DNA of 56,336 bases from Dehalococcoidia bacterium (GTDB lineage Bacteria; Chloroflexota; Dehalococcoidia; Lucifugimonadales; UBA3495), in contig DUCU01000120.1 in NCBI GenBank assembly GCA_012959605.1, positions 1 to 56,336 on the forward strand. The letters are read 5' to 3'. The notes under the pieces are model-generated. The model was given only the letters and a program-made list of their open reading frames with translations, was not told the DNA's origin and searched no databases. Made by a program: the position numbers and the translations under genes. Below are positions 43,891 through 53,771 of this stretch, in pieces (the first letter of the stretch is position 1; the number at the start of each line of letters is the position of its first letter).

Positions 43891-45537
43891 CTAGAAAGGT
43901 CGGCGGTGGGAGAACTCGACTTCCTCGTTGGTGATGAACTCCAACAAAACAGCCTTGCCCTCTTCCTCGGTGACCTTGCGGGCCCGGGTGAAAGCGGCGC
44001 TAATCTGGTTGGGGTCTGTGATTCGCTCTGCGTAACCGCCCATGGCTTTGCCCAGGTCTGCGTAATTGCCGCCCAGGTCGCGGGTTCCGTAGAGAGCGTG
44101 GGAGTCGGTCATCTGCCTGGTTTCAACGGCCATTGTTGAGTTGTTCAAAACCACGGTGATGATTGGTATGTTGCTGCGGACGGCGGTCTCAAAGTCCAGA
44201 CCAACCATGCCAAAAGCGGCATCACCCATGAAGTTGACGCAGACCTTCTCCGGAGCGGCCAGCTTGGCGCCCATGGTCAGACCCAGGCCGGTTCCCAGGC
44301 CGTGGGACTTGCCCCAGCCCAGGTAGGTGCGGGGGCCGTTTGATTGGTAAAACGGAGTCAACTGGTCGCGTGGGCTGCCCGAGTCGTGGGTGACGATGGC
44401 GTCTTCCGGCGGGATGGTGTGCATGAAGTCCCATATGACCCGGTAGGGAGTCATGGGAGTTGAGCTATCCGTGAGCTTGGCGCGCCACTGGGACAGCCAG
44501 CCCTCACGCTCTGACTGTACTTCTTTGGCGGTGGACTGGTCATCTTTGCGGCTGTTGCCGACGATGGCCTGACAGGCTTCGATCAACTGGCGCAAAACCA
44601 ACTTGGCATCGCCGACGATGGGTAGGTCGACGTTGTAGTCCTTGTTGATATCTGAGGCGTCGTTGGTGGCTTGGATCAATGTCTTTCCGGGCGGTATGTT
44701 CATCACCATGCCGTGCTTGGTGAAGCTGGTGCCGATACCGCAGATCAGGTCGGACCGGCGGATGAAGTGGTAGGCGTGTCCGGAGATTGTTGGGCCGGTG
44801 CTGCCCAGAGCCAACGGATGGATCTCCGAAAAAGCGCTCTTCCCCAGCAGTGTGCTGCATACCGGGACCTGGAGTAGTTCTGCCAGCTCCAGTAGTTCAT
44901 CGGTGGCCTTGGCGTAAAGCACGCCCTGGCCGGCCATTATCACCGGGTACTGGGCAGCGCAGAGGGCTTTGGCGGCAGCTTCAACGTCAGCAGGGTTGCC
45001 CTGGCTGACGGTGGGCCGACTGGGTGCGTAGTAGAAAGACTCTTCGCTGACTTCTTCCAGAGCCACATCGGCGGGAATCTCAACGGCCATGGGACCGCCC
45101 CGGCCCTGGCGGAGCCCGGCAAAAGCCCGGCGCATGATATCTGAGGTACGGTCGGCCACGTTTACCTGTTCGACGGCCTTGGTGATGTCGGCATATCCCT
45201 TGAGCGAGTTGTAATGTGGTGCGACGCCGGCCCTGTCTCTTGGGTGGCCCAGAGGCAGCAATAGTATCGGAACCGAGTCTGAAAACGAGGTTGCGATTCC
45301 AGGGTAGGCATTCTCGGCGCCAGGCCCGTATTGCATGGCAAACACGCCCATGTGGTCGCCGTTGCTCACGCGACTGAGGCCATCGGCGATGCCAACGCCA
45401 ACCCGCTCTTGACGGCAGATAATCGGTCGGATTCCACCGAGGGCGGCGGCTTCAATCACCGGAGTTGTTGGGAAGCAGGGAAGGTATTGTACGCCCTCCC
45501 GCTTTAGTATCTCTGTTATGGCTTCAATCGTGTTCAA
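43891..45537 (-). CDS. thiamine-diphosphate-dependent enzyme (acetolactate synthase/decarboxylase-like)
   Basis: 548 residues with three ThDP domains. Glu44 (CRQERVGVGIADG) is the cofactor-activating glutamate. The central domain carries VIMAGQGVLYAKA. The ThDP-Mg motif is NFMGDAAFGMVGLD to VVLNN. Related enzymes include acetolactate synthase, benzoylformate decarboxylase and oxalyl-CoA decarboxylase/2-hydroxyacyl-CoA lyase. No regulatory small subunit gene is adjacent, so branched-chain synthesis is less likely than a catabolic role beside CaiB/BaiF genes. TTG start with AGGAGG 9 bases upstream. Confidence 0.88.
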   Translation of the reverse strand: MNTIEAITEILKREGVQYLPCFPTTPVIEAAALGGIRPIICRQERVGVGIADGLSRVSNGDHMGVFAMQYGPGAENAYPGIATSFSDSVPILLLPLGHPRDRAGVAPHYNSLKGYADITKAVEQVNVADRTSDIMRRAFAGLRQGRGGPMAVEIPADVALEEVSEESFYYAPSRPTVSQGNPADVEAAAKALCAAQYPVIMAGQGVLYAKATDELLELAELLQVPVCSTLLGKSAFSEIHPLALGSTGPTISGHAYHFIRRSDLICGIGTSFTKHGMVMNIPPGKTLIQATNDASDINKDYNVDLPIVGDAKLVLRQLIEACQAIVGNSRKDDQSTAKEVQSEREGWLSQWRAKLTDSSTPMTPYRVIWDFMHTIPPEDAIVTHDSGSPRDQLTPFYQSNGPRTYLGWGKSHGLGTGLGLTMGAKLAAPEKVCVNFMGDAAFGMVGLDFETAVRSNIPIITVVLNNSTMAVETRQMTDSHALYGTRDLGGNYADLGKAMGGYAERITDPNQISAAFTRARKVTEEEGKAVLLEFITNEEVEFSHRRPF

Positions 45538-45751
45538 TTGGGGCCGCCTCCTGATTAATGTCTCTATTTTTGTTGTTTCTGTTTACGTTTCTGCGTGCCT
45601 GAAACGTACTGGTTCCTGGGCTCGTAGCATTAGGCAAACAGTGCAATTCACCAGCCCTGTTTTTAGCCACGGCGAGTATACCACCGGTCAGGAGCGGAGA
45701 CATTAGCGAATCAACGCCAACCGGAGGTCAACAAGACTAGGGAAAATAAAT

Positions 45752-45850
45752 GTCATTCTGAGGAGTGCCGTAGGCCGACCCGAGCCGACTAAGAAAAATC
45801 TGCCAATCTTCAACTTAGGTGACCCTTCACTTCGCTAACGATCACATCAA
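45752..45850. repeat. half of a dispersed intergenic repeat
   Basis: GTCATTCTGAGG at 45752 matches the left arm of the repeat at 7414; the matching inverted arm is not clear here. It lies in a 328-base gap (45538-45865) upstream of the ThDP gene, which holds no gene I can support. Confidence 0.45.
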
Positions 45851-45927
45851 GGAGCACTAATTCCGCGCGAAACCTTGTGCGGCCAATATTGCGGTGAAAA
45901 GGTCAGGTAGACCTATGCCGATCGGCT

Positions 45928-46866
45928 TTAGGCTCCCGCTTTATTCAGGGCTTCGATACGGACGGCGGCGGGTTTCAGAATGGCATAGAGGAAGTCGTTG
46001 GCAGGGGTGGGTATTTCCAGCTCTCGCGCCATGCGGACCACGGTGCCGGTCAAACCTTCCAGTTCCACGGGGCGTTGGTCGGTAAAATCTTTGGCCATTG
46101 ATGCACGACCTTGGCCGGGGAATCGGTCCAGAGAATCCATGGCCCAGGCGAGAGAGTCGGCCATGACGGGAGCGCCGCGGGCTTTGCCAACGGCCAGAAC
46201 CTCTTCAATGGCGTCGCGTATCAGTTGCCTGGTCTCTGGCTTGGTGCGCATCTCTTCATAAACGCAGTTGGCGGCGGCGCAGACGGCAGCGGAACCGGCG
46301 ATGTAGGCGAACTTTTTCCAGAGCATGCCTGGCATGTTTTCGTGCAGATTTACCCGCCAACCGGCTTCTTGGAAGCGCTGCAACAGGTTTTCACCCCGGC
46401 GGCTAATGCCCACGTTCATCTCGCCGAAAGCGGCGATGCCAGGCCCGCCCTGGGTGACAACACCCGGCTCGGAGATTCGACCTTCCATGTAAGCAGAGCC
46501 GATCATGACGTGGTCTTCGCCAACGGTCTCGGCCAATATCTCGCCATTTTCGATGCCGTTTTGCAGGGTCAGTACCACGGTCTCCGAGCCAATCAGCGGA
46601 AGGACAGCGGAGACGGCGTCTGAGTTGTGGTACATCTTGACCGTGAAGATCACCAGGTCTTGTTCGCCGACGGTCGCCGTATTGTTGGTGGCGGTGCCGG
46701 GAACGGTGAATGTGCCGTCTAACTGACTCTCTATTCGTAAGCCGTTGTCTTTGATGGCCCGCAGATGCAGTCCTCTCGCGACGAACGTTACTTCATGTCC
46801 GGCACGGGCCAATAACCCGCCAAAGTAACCGCCGACTCCACCGGCCCCAATGACCGCTACCTTCAT
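45928..46866 (-). CDS. ketopantoate reductase-like (ApbA/PanE family)
   Basis: 312 residues. MKVAVIGAGGVGGYFGGLLAR opens a Rossmann domain. TLQNGIENGEIL and the C-terminal helical domain (LWKKFAYIAGSAAVCAAANC with catalytic Lys, then KDFTDQRPVELEGLTG) are those of 2-dehydropantoate 2-reductases. It may reduce ketopantoate in pantothenate synthesis or a related 2-keto acid; many paralogues in catabolic clusters have other substrates. I used the ATG at 46866, the canonical N-terminus; ATG 46890 is 8 codons upstream. Confidence 0.85.
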   Translation of the reverse strand: MKVAVIGAGGVGGYFGGLLARAGHEVTFVARGLHLRAIKDNGLRIESQLDGTFTVPGTATNNTATVGEQDLVIFTVKMYHNSDAVSAVLPLIGSETVVLTLQNGIENGEILAETVGEDHVMIGSAYMEGRISEPGVVTQGGPGIAAFGEMNVGISRRGENLLQRFQEAGWRVNLHENMPGMLWKKFAYIAGSAAVCAAANCVYEEMRTKPETRQLIRDAIEEVLAVGKARGAPVMADSLAWAMDSLDRFPGQGRASMAKDFTDQRPVELEGLTGTVVRMARELEIPTPANDFLYAILKPAAVRIEALNKAGA

Positions 46867-46944
46867 TTCCTCGCTGGCTCCTATGCCCATTGGTAACCCA
46901 ACTCCATAACTAAGTGATCAATCTCTATTAATGATACCTCTATT

Positions 46945-48507
46945 TTAATCCCGGTTTTCGACCGGGTGGCTAAACTCTTCGCGTAGGTCTCGCTTCAAGA
47001 CTTTGCCCATGACGTTGCGAGGTAATTCTCCTACAAAGATTACCGAACGGGGACGCTTGTAACCGGCCAGTCGCTCTCGGCAGAATTCAATGATCTGCTC
47101 CTCTGTGACGTGGTCAGATTGGCCAACGACCACTGCGCGTACCTCTTCACCCCATTCCACGTCCGGTACACCAATCACGGCAGCGTCGTCCAAATCTGGG
47201 TGGGAGCGTAGTACCTGTTCCACTTCTTCAGGTGAGATCATCTCGCCGCCGCGTTTGATGAAGTCCTTGGCGCGGCCGGACAAAAATATGTAACCGTCTT
47301 CGTCCTGGTAACCGAGGTCTCCCGTGTAGATCCAGCCGTCGCGCATGGTGTCGCGTGTGGCGGCTTCTTCTTGCCAATAACCAGCCATCATTCGGGAACC
47401 TCGGGCTACGATCTCCCCGTTCTCGCCTACTGACACCGCATTGCCGTTTTCGTCCACGATGCTGACTTCCACGTCATCCAAAGGCTTTCCAATAGAAGTC
47501 AGGCGTTTCAGCTTGGTCTCGATCTCTTCCGGGCTACCATCCAACACGTGATCGTCTGGCGGCAACATGGTGATTGTGGAAGCGGTCTCCGTTTGGCCAA
47601 ATGCGTTGATGAACCGTGCGCCCGGGAATTTTCCTATCGCTGCACGGATGACTTCCAGGGGCATCGGCGCTGCGCCATAGGTGATGACACTGAGCGACGA
47701 AAGGTCGTAGTCGCCAAAGTTGGGGTGCTCTATTAGGTTCTTCAGCATGGTCGGTACCAACATTGCCCGATTGGCCTTGGTTTCCTGAGCCAGTTGCAAC
47801 CATTCCCCAGCGTCAAACTGGCGCATCACCACCAAAGTCCGACCACCGTAGACCGCGGCCAAAGCAGCCTGCAGTCCGGCTATGTGATAGAAGGGAACGG
47901 TGATCAGATTGCTTTCTTCAACGTCCGGGTCGGCCGGCTCAACGGTGGCCAGCAGGTAGGACGAAAAGCTGTCGTGGGTCAGCATCACGCCCTTGGGAAC
48001 GCCCGTAGTGCCGGCGGTGAACATGATTACGGTTGTGACTTCGTCGCCAGCCTCCGGGAAATGCATCTGGCCGGGCGATGATTCGGCGAGAAGTTCTTCG
48101 TAATTCTTGCCGTTTTCGGGGGCTTTTCCGTCCAAGATGATTATGCCCTTAGACAAACGACTACCTTCCGGTACCAGGGGCAAATACCGTTCCCCCAGCA
48201 GCAGGCAGGTGGGCGAGGCAATCTCTAGCATCTGGGCCAGTTCGTTGGTCTTGGCCCGGAAGTTTATGGGCACGTAGATGGCGTCCAACTGTGCTGCGGC
48301 AAAGTAGGCTTCAATGCATTGGTTGGTGTTGACCTGCATGGTCGCCACCCGGTCACCGGGGCCAACTCCCAACTCGGAGAGTCCGTTGGCCAGCCGGTTG
48401 ACCCGTTCTGCCAGACCCCCAAACGTGATAGTTTGGCCGTCAAAAACCACTGCGGCGCGTTCGGGAACGATGGCCCCGGCAATGGTTAAAAATTCAGAAG
48501 TGTTCAT
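46945..48507 (-). CDS. AMP-dependent acyl-CoA synthetase/ligase
   Basis: 520 residues. Adenylate-forming motifs in order: MFTAGTTGVPKGVMLTH (ATP loop), NAFGQTETASTITML, YTGDLGYQDEDGYIFLSGRAKDF and a C-terminal Lys in GKVLKRDLREE. It activates a carboxylic acid to its acyl-CoA. The chain-length preference cannot be read. ATG at 48507 without a strong ribosome site. The crotonase gene upstream ends 30 bases before it, so these share a transcript. Confidence 0.92.
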   Translation of the reverse strand: MNTSEFLTIAGAIVPERAAVVFDGQTITFGGLAERVNRLANGLSELGVGPGDRVATMQVNTNQCIEAYFAAAQLDAIYVPINFRAKTNELAQMLEIASPTCLLLGERYLPLVPEGSRLSKGIIILDGKAPENGKNYEELLAESSPGQMHFPEAGDEVTTVIMFTAGTTGVPKGVMLTHDSFSSYLLATVEPADPDVEESNLITVPFYHIAGLQAALAAVYGGRTLVVMRQFDAGEWLQLAQETKANRAMLVPTMLKNLIEHPNFGDYDLSSLSVITYGAAPMPLEVIRAAIGKFPGARFINAFGQTETASTITMLPPDDHVLDGSPEEIETKLKRLTSIGKPLDDVEVSIVDENGNAVSVGENGEIVARGSRMMAGYWQEEAATRDTMRDGWIYTGDLGYQDEDGYIFLSGRAKDFIKRGGEMISPEEVEQVLRSHPDLDDAAVIGVPDVEWGEEVRAVVVGQSDHVTEEQIIEFCRERLAGYKRPRSVIFVGELPRNVMGKVLKRDLREEFSHPVENRD

Positions 48508-48537
48508 ATATAAGTTCTTGCGTAATCCCTAAAGTAT

Positions 48538-49263
48538 CTAGCTGGTCAGCCTGGCCGCCACACGACGTTCAAGCTCCAGTGCCTTGGGCAGGTCCAGGTC
48601 CATTCCTTGGCGTAGCACTTGTTTCATTGCCGCTACGGCCTCAGATGGTAATTCTGCCAATTCGTCGGCCAATTTCCAGGCATCTCCCATGAGCGACTCC
48701 GGTGATGACAGCCGAGTGACTAAGCCCGTGAATAATGCTTCTTCGCTTTCGATACGCCGACCAGTCAGCAGTAAGTCCATGGCCCGTGATGTGCCGATTG
48801 CCCTGGGGAGAGTTTGGGTGCCGCCGGCAGCCGGAATCATCCCCAATTGTACCTCCGGCAGAGCAAACACGGTGCCCGTGGCGGCCAGCCGAATATCGCA
48901 CAGAAGGGCAATCTCCAACCCGGAGCCGATGCAGTATCCATGCACTGCGGCGACGATTGGTTTGTGCAAGTTTACCAGTTGCCCCCAAACGTCTCGTTCC
49001 CAGCGCACTTGCCGGGCGACCACCTGGGACGGCGCAGTGCCAAACTCGGTCAGATCAGCGCCGGCACAGAAGCCGCGTCCTTCGCCGGTAATCAGCAATG
49101 TTCGGACGTCTGGGTCGAGATGAACGGCGGCCAGGGCTTCTGAGAAATCGTCCCGCATCTGCACGTTGTAGGCGTTAACCACCTGGGGCCGGTTCAACGA
49201 GATATGGGCCACCGCGCCGCGTAGCTGAAACAGCAGGGTCTGGAAGCCGCCTGAATCAGACAT
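48538..49263 (-). CDS. enoyl-CoA hydratase
   Basis: 241 residues. Crotonase fold with ISLNRPQVVNAYN and LLITGEGRGFCAGADL. Both hydratase glutamates are in place: Glu117 (GSGLEIALLCD) and Glu137 (LPEVQLGMIPAAGGTQ). It should hydrate 2-enoyl-CoA, the second step of beta-oxidation, and sits directly before the acyl-CoA ligase gene. ATG at 49263; the ribosome site is weak. It starts 9 bases after the PHP gene stop. Confidence 0.92.
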   Translation of the reverse strand: MSDSGGFQTLLFQLRGAVAHISLNRPQVVNAYNVQMRDDFSEALAAVHLDPDVRTLLITGEGRGFCAGADLTEFGTAPSQVVARQVRWERDVWGQLVNLHKPIVAAVHGYCIGSGLEIALLCDIRLAATGTVFALPEVQLGMIPAAGGTQTLPRAIGTSRAMDLLLTGRRIESEEALFTGLVTRLSSPESLMGDAWKLADELAELPSEAVAAMKQVLRQGMDLDLPKALELERRVAARLTS

Positions 49264-49272
49264 AGAAAAAGG

Positions 49273-49818
49273 CTAAGCCTCTCGGACGGCCCTGGCGTAG
49301 AGTTCGTCCAAATCTACTTCTGTATAACGAAGACCGATATTTTCCAGGTTATGGGCGTCGCTCACTTCCATCAACATCAGGTCGTGTTCCGACGCAATCT
49401 CTGAGACCTGGTCCTTGCGAATGTGCCAATTGTGGATGTAGTTGTCAATCTCGATGGCGTGGATATTCGGCTCAATCAATATTTCTGGTGAGTAATAGCC
49501 CGGATGGCAGTAGGTGCGGAAGACGCCGCCGCCGTCGGGCAGGAATAATTCAGCCACTTGGTACTCGGCGAAGGGGTTGGCCTCGGGGCGAATCTCGATC
49601 TCCCAGCCCGGCAGAATGACCACTTGCCCTGGGAAATGCTTCTCGATGATTTCGCTGAGTTCCATGCCCCACTCTTTATTGTGGTGGTCGGTGATACCGA
49701 TGCCATCAATCCCCTGAGATTTGATCTGGTTAACTATTTTCTCCGCAATCTCCACAGTAGGCGGCACAAAATTGAAAGCCTCCCAGGGGTGGGTGTGGAG
49801 GTCTAGTTTTAATTTCAC
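49273..49818 (-). CDS. PHP-domain metal-dependent phosphoesterase-like protein
   Basis: 181 residues. The PHP metal motifs are present: DLHTHPWE, GITDHHNKEWG, a Glu in GWEIEIR, YCHPGYYS and VSDAHNLENIG. Proteins of this size include phosphatases and uncharacterised hydrolases; the substrate is unknown. GTG start with AAGAGA upstream. It lies between two crotonase genes on the same strand and has only short gaps to both. Confidence 0.85.
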   Translation of the reverse strand: MKLKLDLHTHPWEAFNFVPPTVEIAEKIVNQIKSQGIDGIGITDHHNKEWGMELSEIIEKHFPGQVVILPGWEIEIRPEANPFAEYQVAELFLPDGGGVFRTYCHPGYYSPEILIEPNIHAIEIDNYIHNWHIRKDQVSEIASEHDLMLMEVSDAHNLENIGLRYTEVDLDELYARAVREA

Positions 49819-49855
49819 AGAGATTCTCTTGGTATACGGATTGGGCGTTGGTGCA

Positions 49856-50593
49856 TCAGGACCCGGTGAACTCGGGGCCCCGTTTTTCTATGAACGATTT
49901 TAACCCTTCGGCCCTGTCAGATGTGGACTGAAGTATAACGTTCAGGTCGGCTTCTAGTCCCAGACCCTGGTCCAGGGATAGGTCCATCCCTTTGCCAACG
50001 GCCTCTTTGGCGTAGCGTGCGCCGATGGGACTGCCACCGGTTATCTGTCCTGCTATTTCAGAGATCATTTTATCCAAGCCGATAGCTTGGTTGGCCACTC
50101 GGTTGACCAGGCCAATAGCCAAGGCCTCCGCCGCATCAACCAGTCTTCCGGTTAGTAGCATGTCCCTGGCCCAGGACGGACCGACCAACCGGGGCAGTCT
50201 TTGGGTGCCGCCGTCTTGGGGGAAGATACCTTTTGCGAGTCCAGAAAAACCGAAACGAGCGGAAGGGACACAGATGCGCAGGTCCCCCGCCAACGCCAAT
50301 TCCAATCCCGGTCCAGTGGCGTTGCCATTCAGTGCCACCAACACCGGAATCTTCAGCGCGGCAATCTGACGTGCGACTGGTTCAGCGCTTTTTTCATCGT
50401 CCCCATCGCCGTGTCCTTCTATGGAAAAGGCATCCCCGACGGCGGCCAGCACCACCAAACAGAGGTTATCGTCTTCAGATATGAGACGGCAGGCTTCCGC
50501 CAAAGAGAAGGCCATCTCAGCATCAATCCAGTTGCCGTTGTCCGGACGATTTAAGGTTACGGTTGCCACGTTCGTGTCCAAGGTGAGGGTCAC
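49856..50593 (-). CDS. crotonase-fold protein, possible non-ATG start upstream
   Basis: 245 residues from the GTG at 50593. Crotonase fold with VTLNRPDNGNWID and GPGLELALAGD. Glu98 matches hydratase Glu144, but the Glu164 position is Gly118 (FGFSGLAKG), so it may not be a hydratase. No good ribosome site precedes the GTG. The frame stays open back to a TAG, and translates nine codons upstream as ADTITIGS, similar to the N-terminus of related proteins. At that point an ATC (50618-50620) lies 5 bases after AGAGGAA. The true start may be there. Confidence 0.82.
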   Translation of the reverse strand: MTLTLDTNVATVTLNRPDNGNWIDAEMAFSLAEACRLISEDDNLCLVVLAAVGDAFSIEGHGDGDDEKSAEPVARQIAALKIPVLVALNGNATGPGLELALAGDLRICVPSARFGFSGLAKGIFPQDGGTQRLPRLVGPSWARDMLLTGRLVDAAEALAIGLVNRVANQAIGLDKMISEIAGQITGGSPIGARYAKEAVGKGMDLSLDQGLGLEADLNVILQSTSDRAEGLKSFIEKRGPEFTGS

Positions 50594-50740
50594 GGAACCA
50601 ATTGTGATAGTGTCGGCGATGGGAGTTCCTCTCTATAATCCTGGCTTCAAGTCAACCGGTGGATACTGAAACGTACCCGGAGCAGTGACAGGGTGGCAGG
50701 TGTTTTGCAACTCTTAAATACTAGGCCGGACACGCGAATC

Positions 50741-50769
50741 TTGACAAGGTCTTGTGCCCGGCCTAACAT
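50741..50769 (+). promoter_or_regulatory. sigma-70-like promoter of groESL
   Basis: TTGACA at 50741-50746, a 17-base spacer and TAACAT at 50764-50769 (4 of 6). The CIRCE operator begins 4 bases downstream, which is the usual arrangement. Confidence 0.75.
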
Positions 50770-50772
50770 GAA

Positions 50773-50799
50773 TTGGCACTCTCGAATTGGGAGTACTAA
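50773..50799. promoter_or_regulatory. CIRCE operator (HrcA-binding) of groESL
   Basis: TTGGCACTC, 9 bases, GAGTACTAA. The standard CIRCE is TTAGCACTC-N9-GAGTGCTAA; each half here differs by one base. It overlaps the expected transcription start, so HrcA would repress groESL. No hrcA gene is in the window. Confidence 0.88.
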
Positions 50800-50859
50800 T
50801 TCCACGTGTGAATAATGCCGGGCTACCATATTTCCCCGGCGATTTAGAAGGAGGCCGCG

Positions 50860-51150
50860 GTGGCAAACTTTACGCCATTGGGAGAACGTGTTGTGGTTAA
50901 GCCCAGCGAGGGTGAACAGACCACTAAAGGCGGGATATATCTACCCGATACCGCCAAGGAAAAGCCCCAGGAGGGTGAGGTCATCGCCGTTGGACCCGGC
51001 AGGGTTAGCGAGGATGGCAGCCGGATTCCCATGGAACTTACCAAGGGAGACCGCGTCATTTACTCCAAGTTCGCTGGTACTGAGTACAAAGACGGCGACG
51101 ACGAGTTACTGATTCTTCGGGAAAGCGACATTCTAGCCAAGATAGGCTAA
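50860..51150 (+). CDS. groES: co-chaperonin GroES
   Basis: 96 residues. [32 protein letters not shown]-type sequence with the mobile loop ([11 protein letters not shown]), then [10 protein letters not shown] and the C-terminal [15 protein letters not shown]. It caps the GroEL ring. GTG start with AAGGAGG 6 bases upstream. It lies under the promoter and CIRCE element and is followed 75 bases later by groEL. Confidence 0.97.
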   Translation: MANFTPLGERVVVKPSEGEQTTKGGIYLPDTAKEKPQEGEVIAVGPGRVSEDGSRIPMELTKGDRVIYSKFAGTEYKDGDDELLILRESDILAKIG

Positions 51151-51204
51151 CCAGCAACCCTAACTTAAGAACCAAATACAGGGCGGGCTTAAGCCCAGCC
51201 TTGA

Positions 51205-52854
<1,650 letters not shown>

Positions 52855-52880
52855 GGAGTCCTCGCCACTAATAGCAAACC

Positions 52881-52923
52881 AAAACTGCCCCGGCCTTCAC
52901 CGAAGGACCGGGGCAGTTTTTTT
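52881..52923 (+). terminator. intrinsic terminator of groESL
   Basis: Arms AAAACTGCCCCGG (52881-52893) and CCGGGGCAGTTTT (52908-52920) with an inner CCTTC/GAAGG stem and a trailing T-run. Confidence 0.94.
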
Positions 52924-52978
52924 CCAGAAATCAAAGCATATCCCACATCACGTCTGCCCACGCCCGCTGATAAGCCGC

Positions 52979-52984
52979 TATAAT
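52979..52984 (+). promoter_or_regulatory. -10 box upstream of the CoA-transferase operon
   Basis: A perfect TATAAT lies 57 bases before the start at 53041. The -35 region is poor (TGCCCA at an 18-base spacing), so strength is uncertain. Confidence 0.45.
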
Positions 52985-53040
52985 GCGGTGCTGCTGAAAA
53001 CTCTTAGCGCAATTAAAACACGCAAAACAGGAAAGTACCC

Positions 53041-53754
53041 ATGACCAGCGCCCCGGAAAATTCCCCCGGTGATCCAACTAAGCAGGGCAAGCTCTATTCT
53101 TCAGCCCTTGCCGCCCTGGAAGGCATTTCCAACGACGCCACAGTCCTGGTGGCTGGGTTCGCTGGCTGCGGTATCCCGCAAAAACTGCTCCGCGGCCTAG
53201 CCGAATCCGGAGTCTCAGGATTGACGCTCATCTGCCAAGGCGCTTGGATCCAAGAGCCGGGCGATTTTACGGTGGCGGACTTGGTGGGGAGTGGGCAGGT
53301 CAAAAAGATGATCTCCCCAATGCCATTTCATCCAGTGCATGGCGGTGCCGTGAAAGAACAATGGGAGTCGGGCGAACTGGAGATTGAGATCGTATCCCAG
53401 GGCGTCTTGGCAGAGCGGCTTAGAGCCGGTGGCGCAGGCATCGGTGGCGTGTTCTTGCCTAGCAGCTCCGGCACCAGGTTTGCTGAGGGCAAAGAGGTCC
53501 GTCAATATGATGGTTGTGAACACGTCTTGGAACTGGCGTTGAAGGCTGATTTCGCTCTACTCAGGGCCCAGGCCGCAGACACCCTGGGCAACATGGTCTA
53601 TGACGGCACTGCCCGCAACTGGAACCCAACCATGGCTATGGCTGCTGGGGTAACCGTAGTTGAAGTTGATGCGGTGCACCACCCGGGTGGCATAGACCCA
53701 GAACTGGTTATCACCCAGGCCATTTTTATAGACCGCCTCGTTCTGTCCGACTGA
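53041..53754 (+). CDS. class I CoA-transferase, A subunit
   Basis: 237 residues. The CoA-binding loop reads VAGFAGCGIPQKLLRGL, and the family's later segments LIVSQGVLAERL-type (EIVSQGVLAERLRAGGAGIGG), RFAEGKEVRQYDG and ADFALLRAQAADTLGNMVY follow. It matches the alpha subunit of 3-oxoacid:CoA transferases (AtoD/ScoA). In the usual enzyme it pairs with a B subunit carrying the catalytic Glu. Here the next gene is a B-A fusion and the third is a separate B. ATG with AGGAAAG upstream. Confidence 0.9.
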   Translation: MTSAPENSPGDPTKQGKLYSSALAALEGISNDATVLVAGFAGCGIPQKLLRGLAESGVSGLTLICQGAWIQEPGDFTVADLVGSGQVKKMISPMPFHPVHGGAVKEQWESGELEIEIVSQGVLAERLRAGGAGIGGVFLPSSSGTRFAEGKEVRQYDGCEHVLELALKADFALLRAQAADTLGNMVYDGTARNWNPTMAMAAGVTVVEVDAVHHPGGIDPELVITQAIFIDRLVLSD

Positions 53755-53771
53755 TCACAGGAGAGTTTTTA

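Noticed and set aside
48538-49263. Loss of a catalytic Glu in the third crotonase.
   Set aside because: Rechecking the alignment placed both glutamates (Glu117 and Glu137) in the expected columns, so it looks like a normal hydratase.
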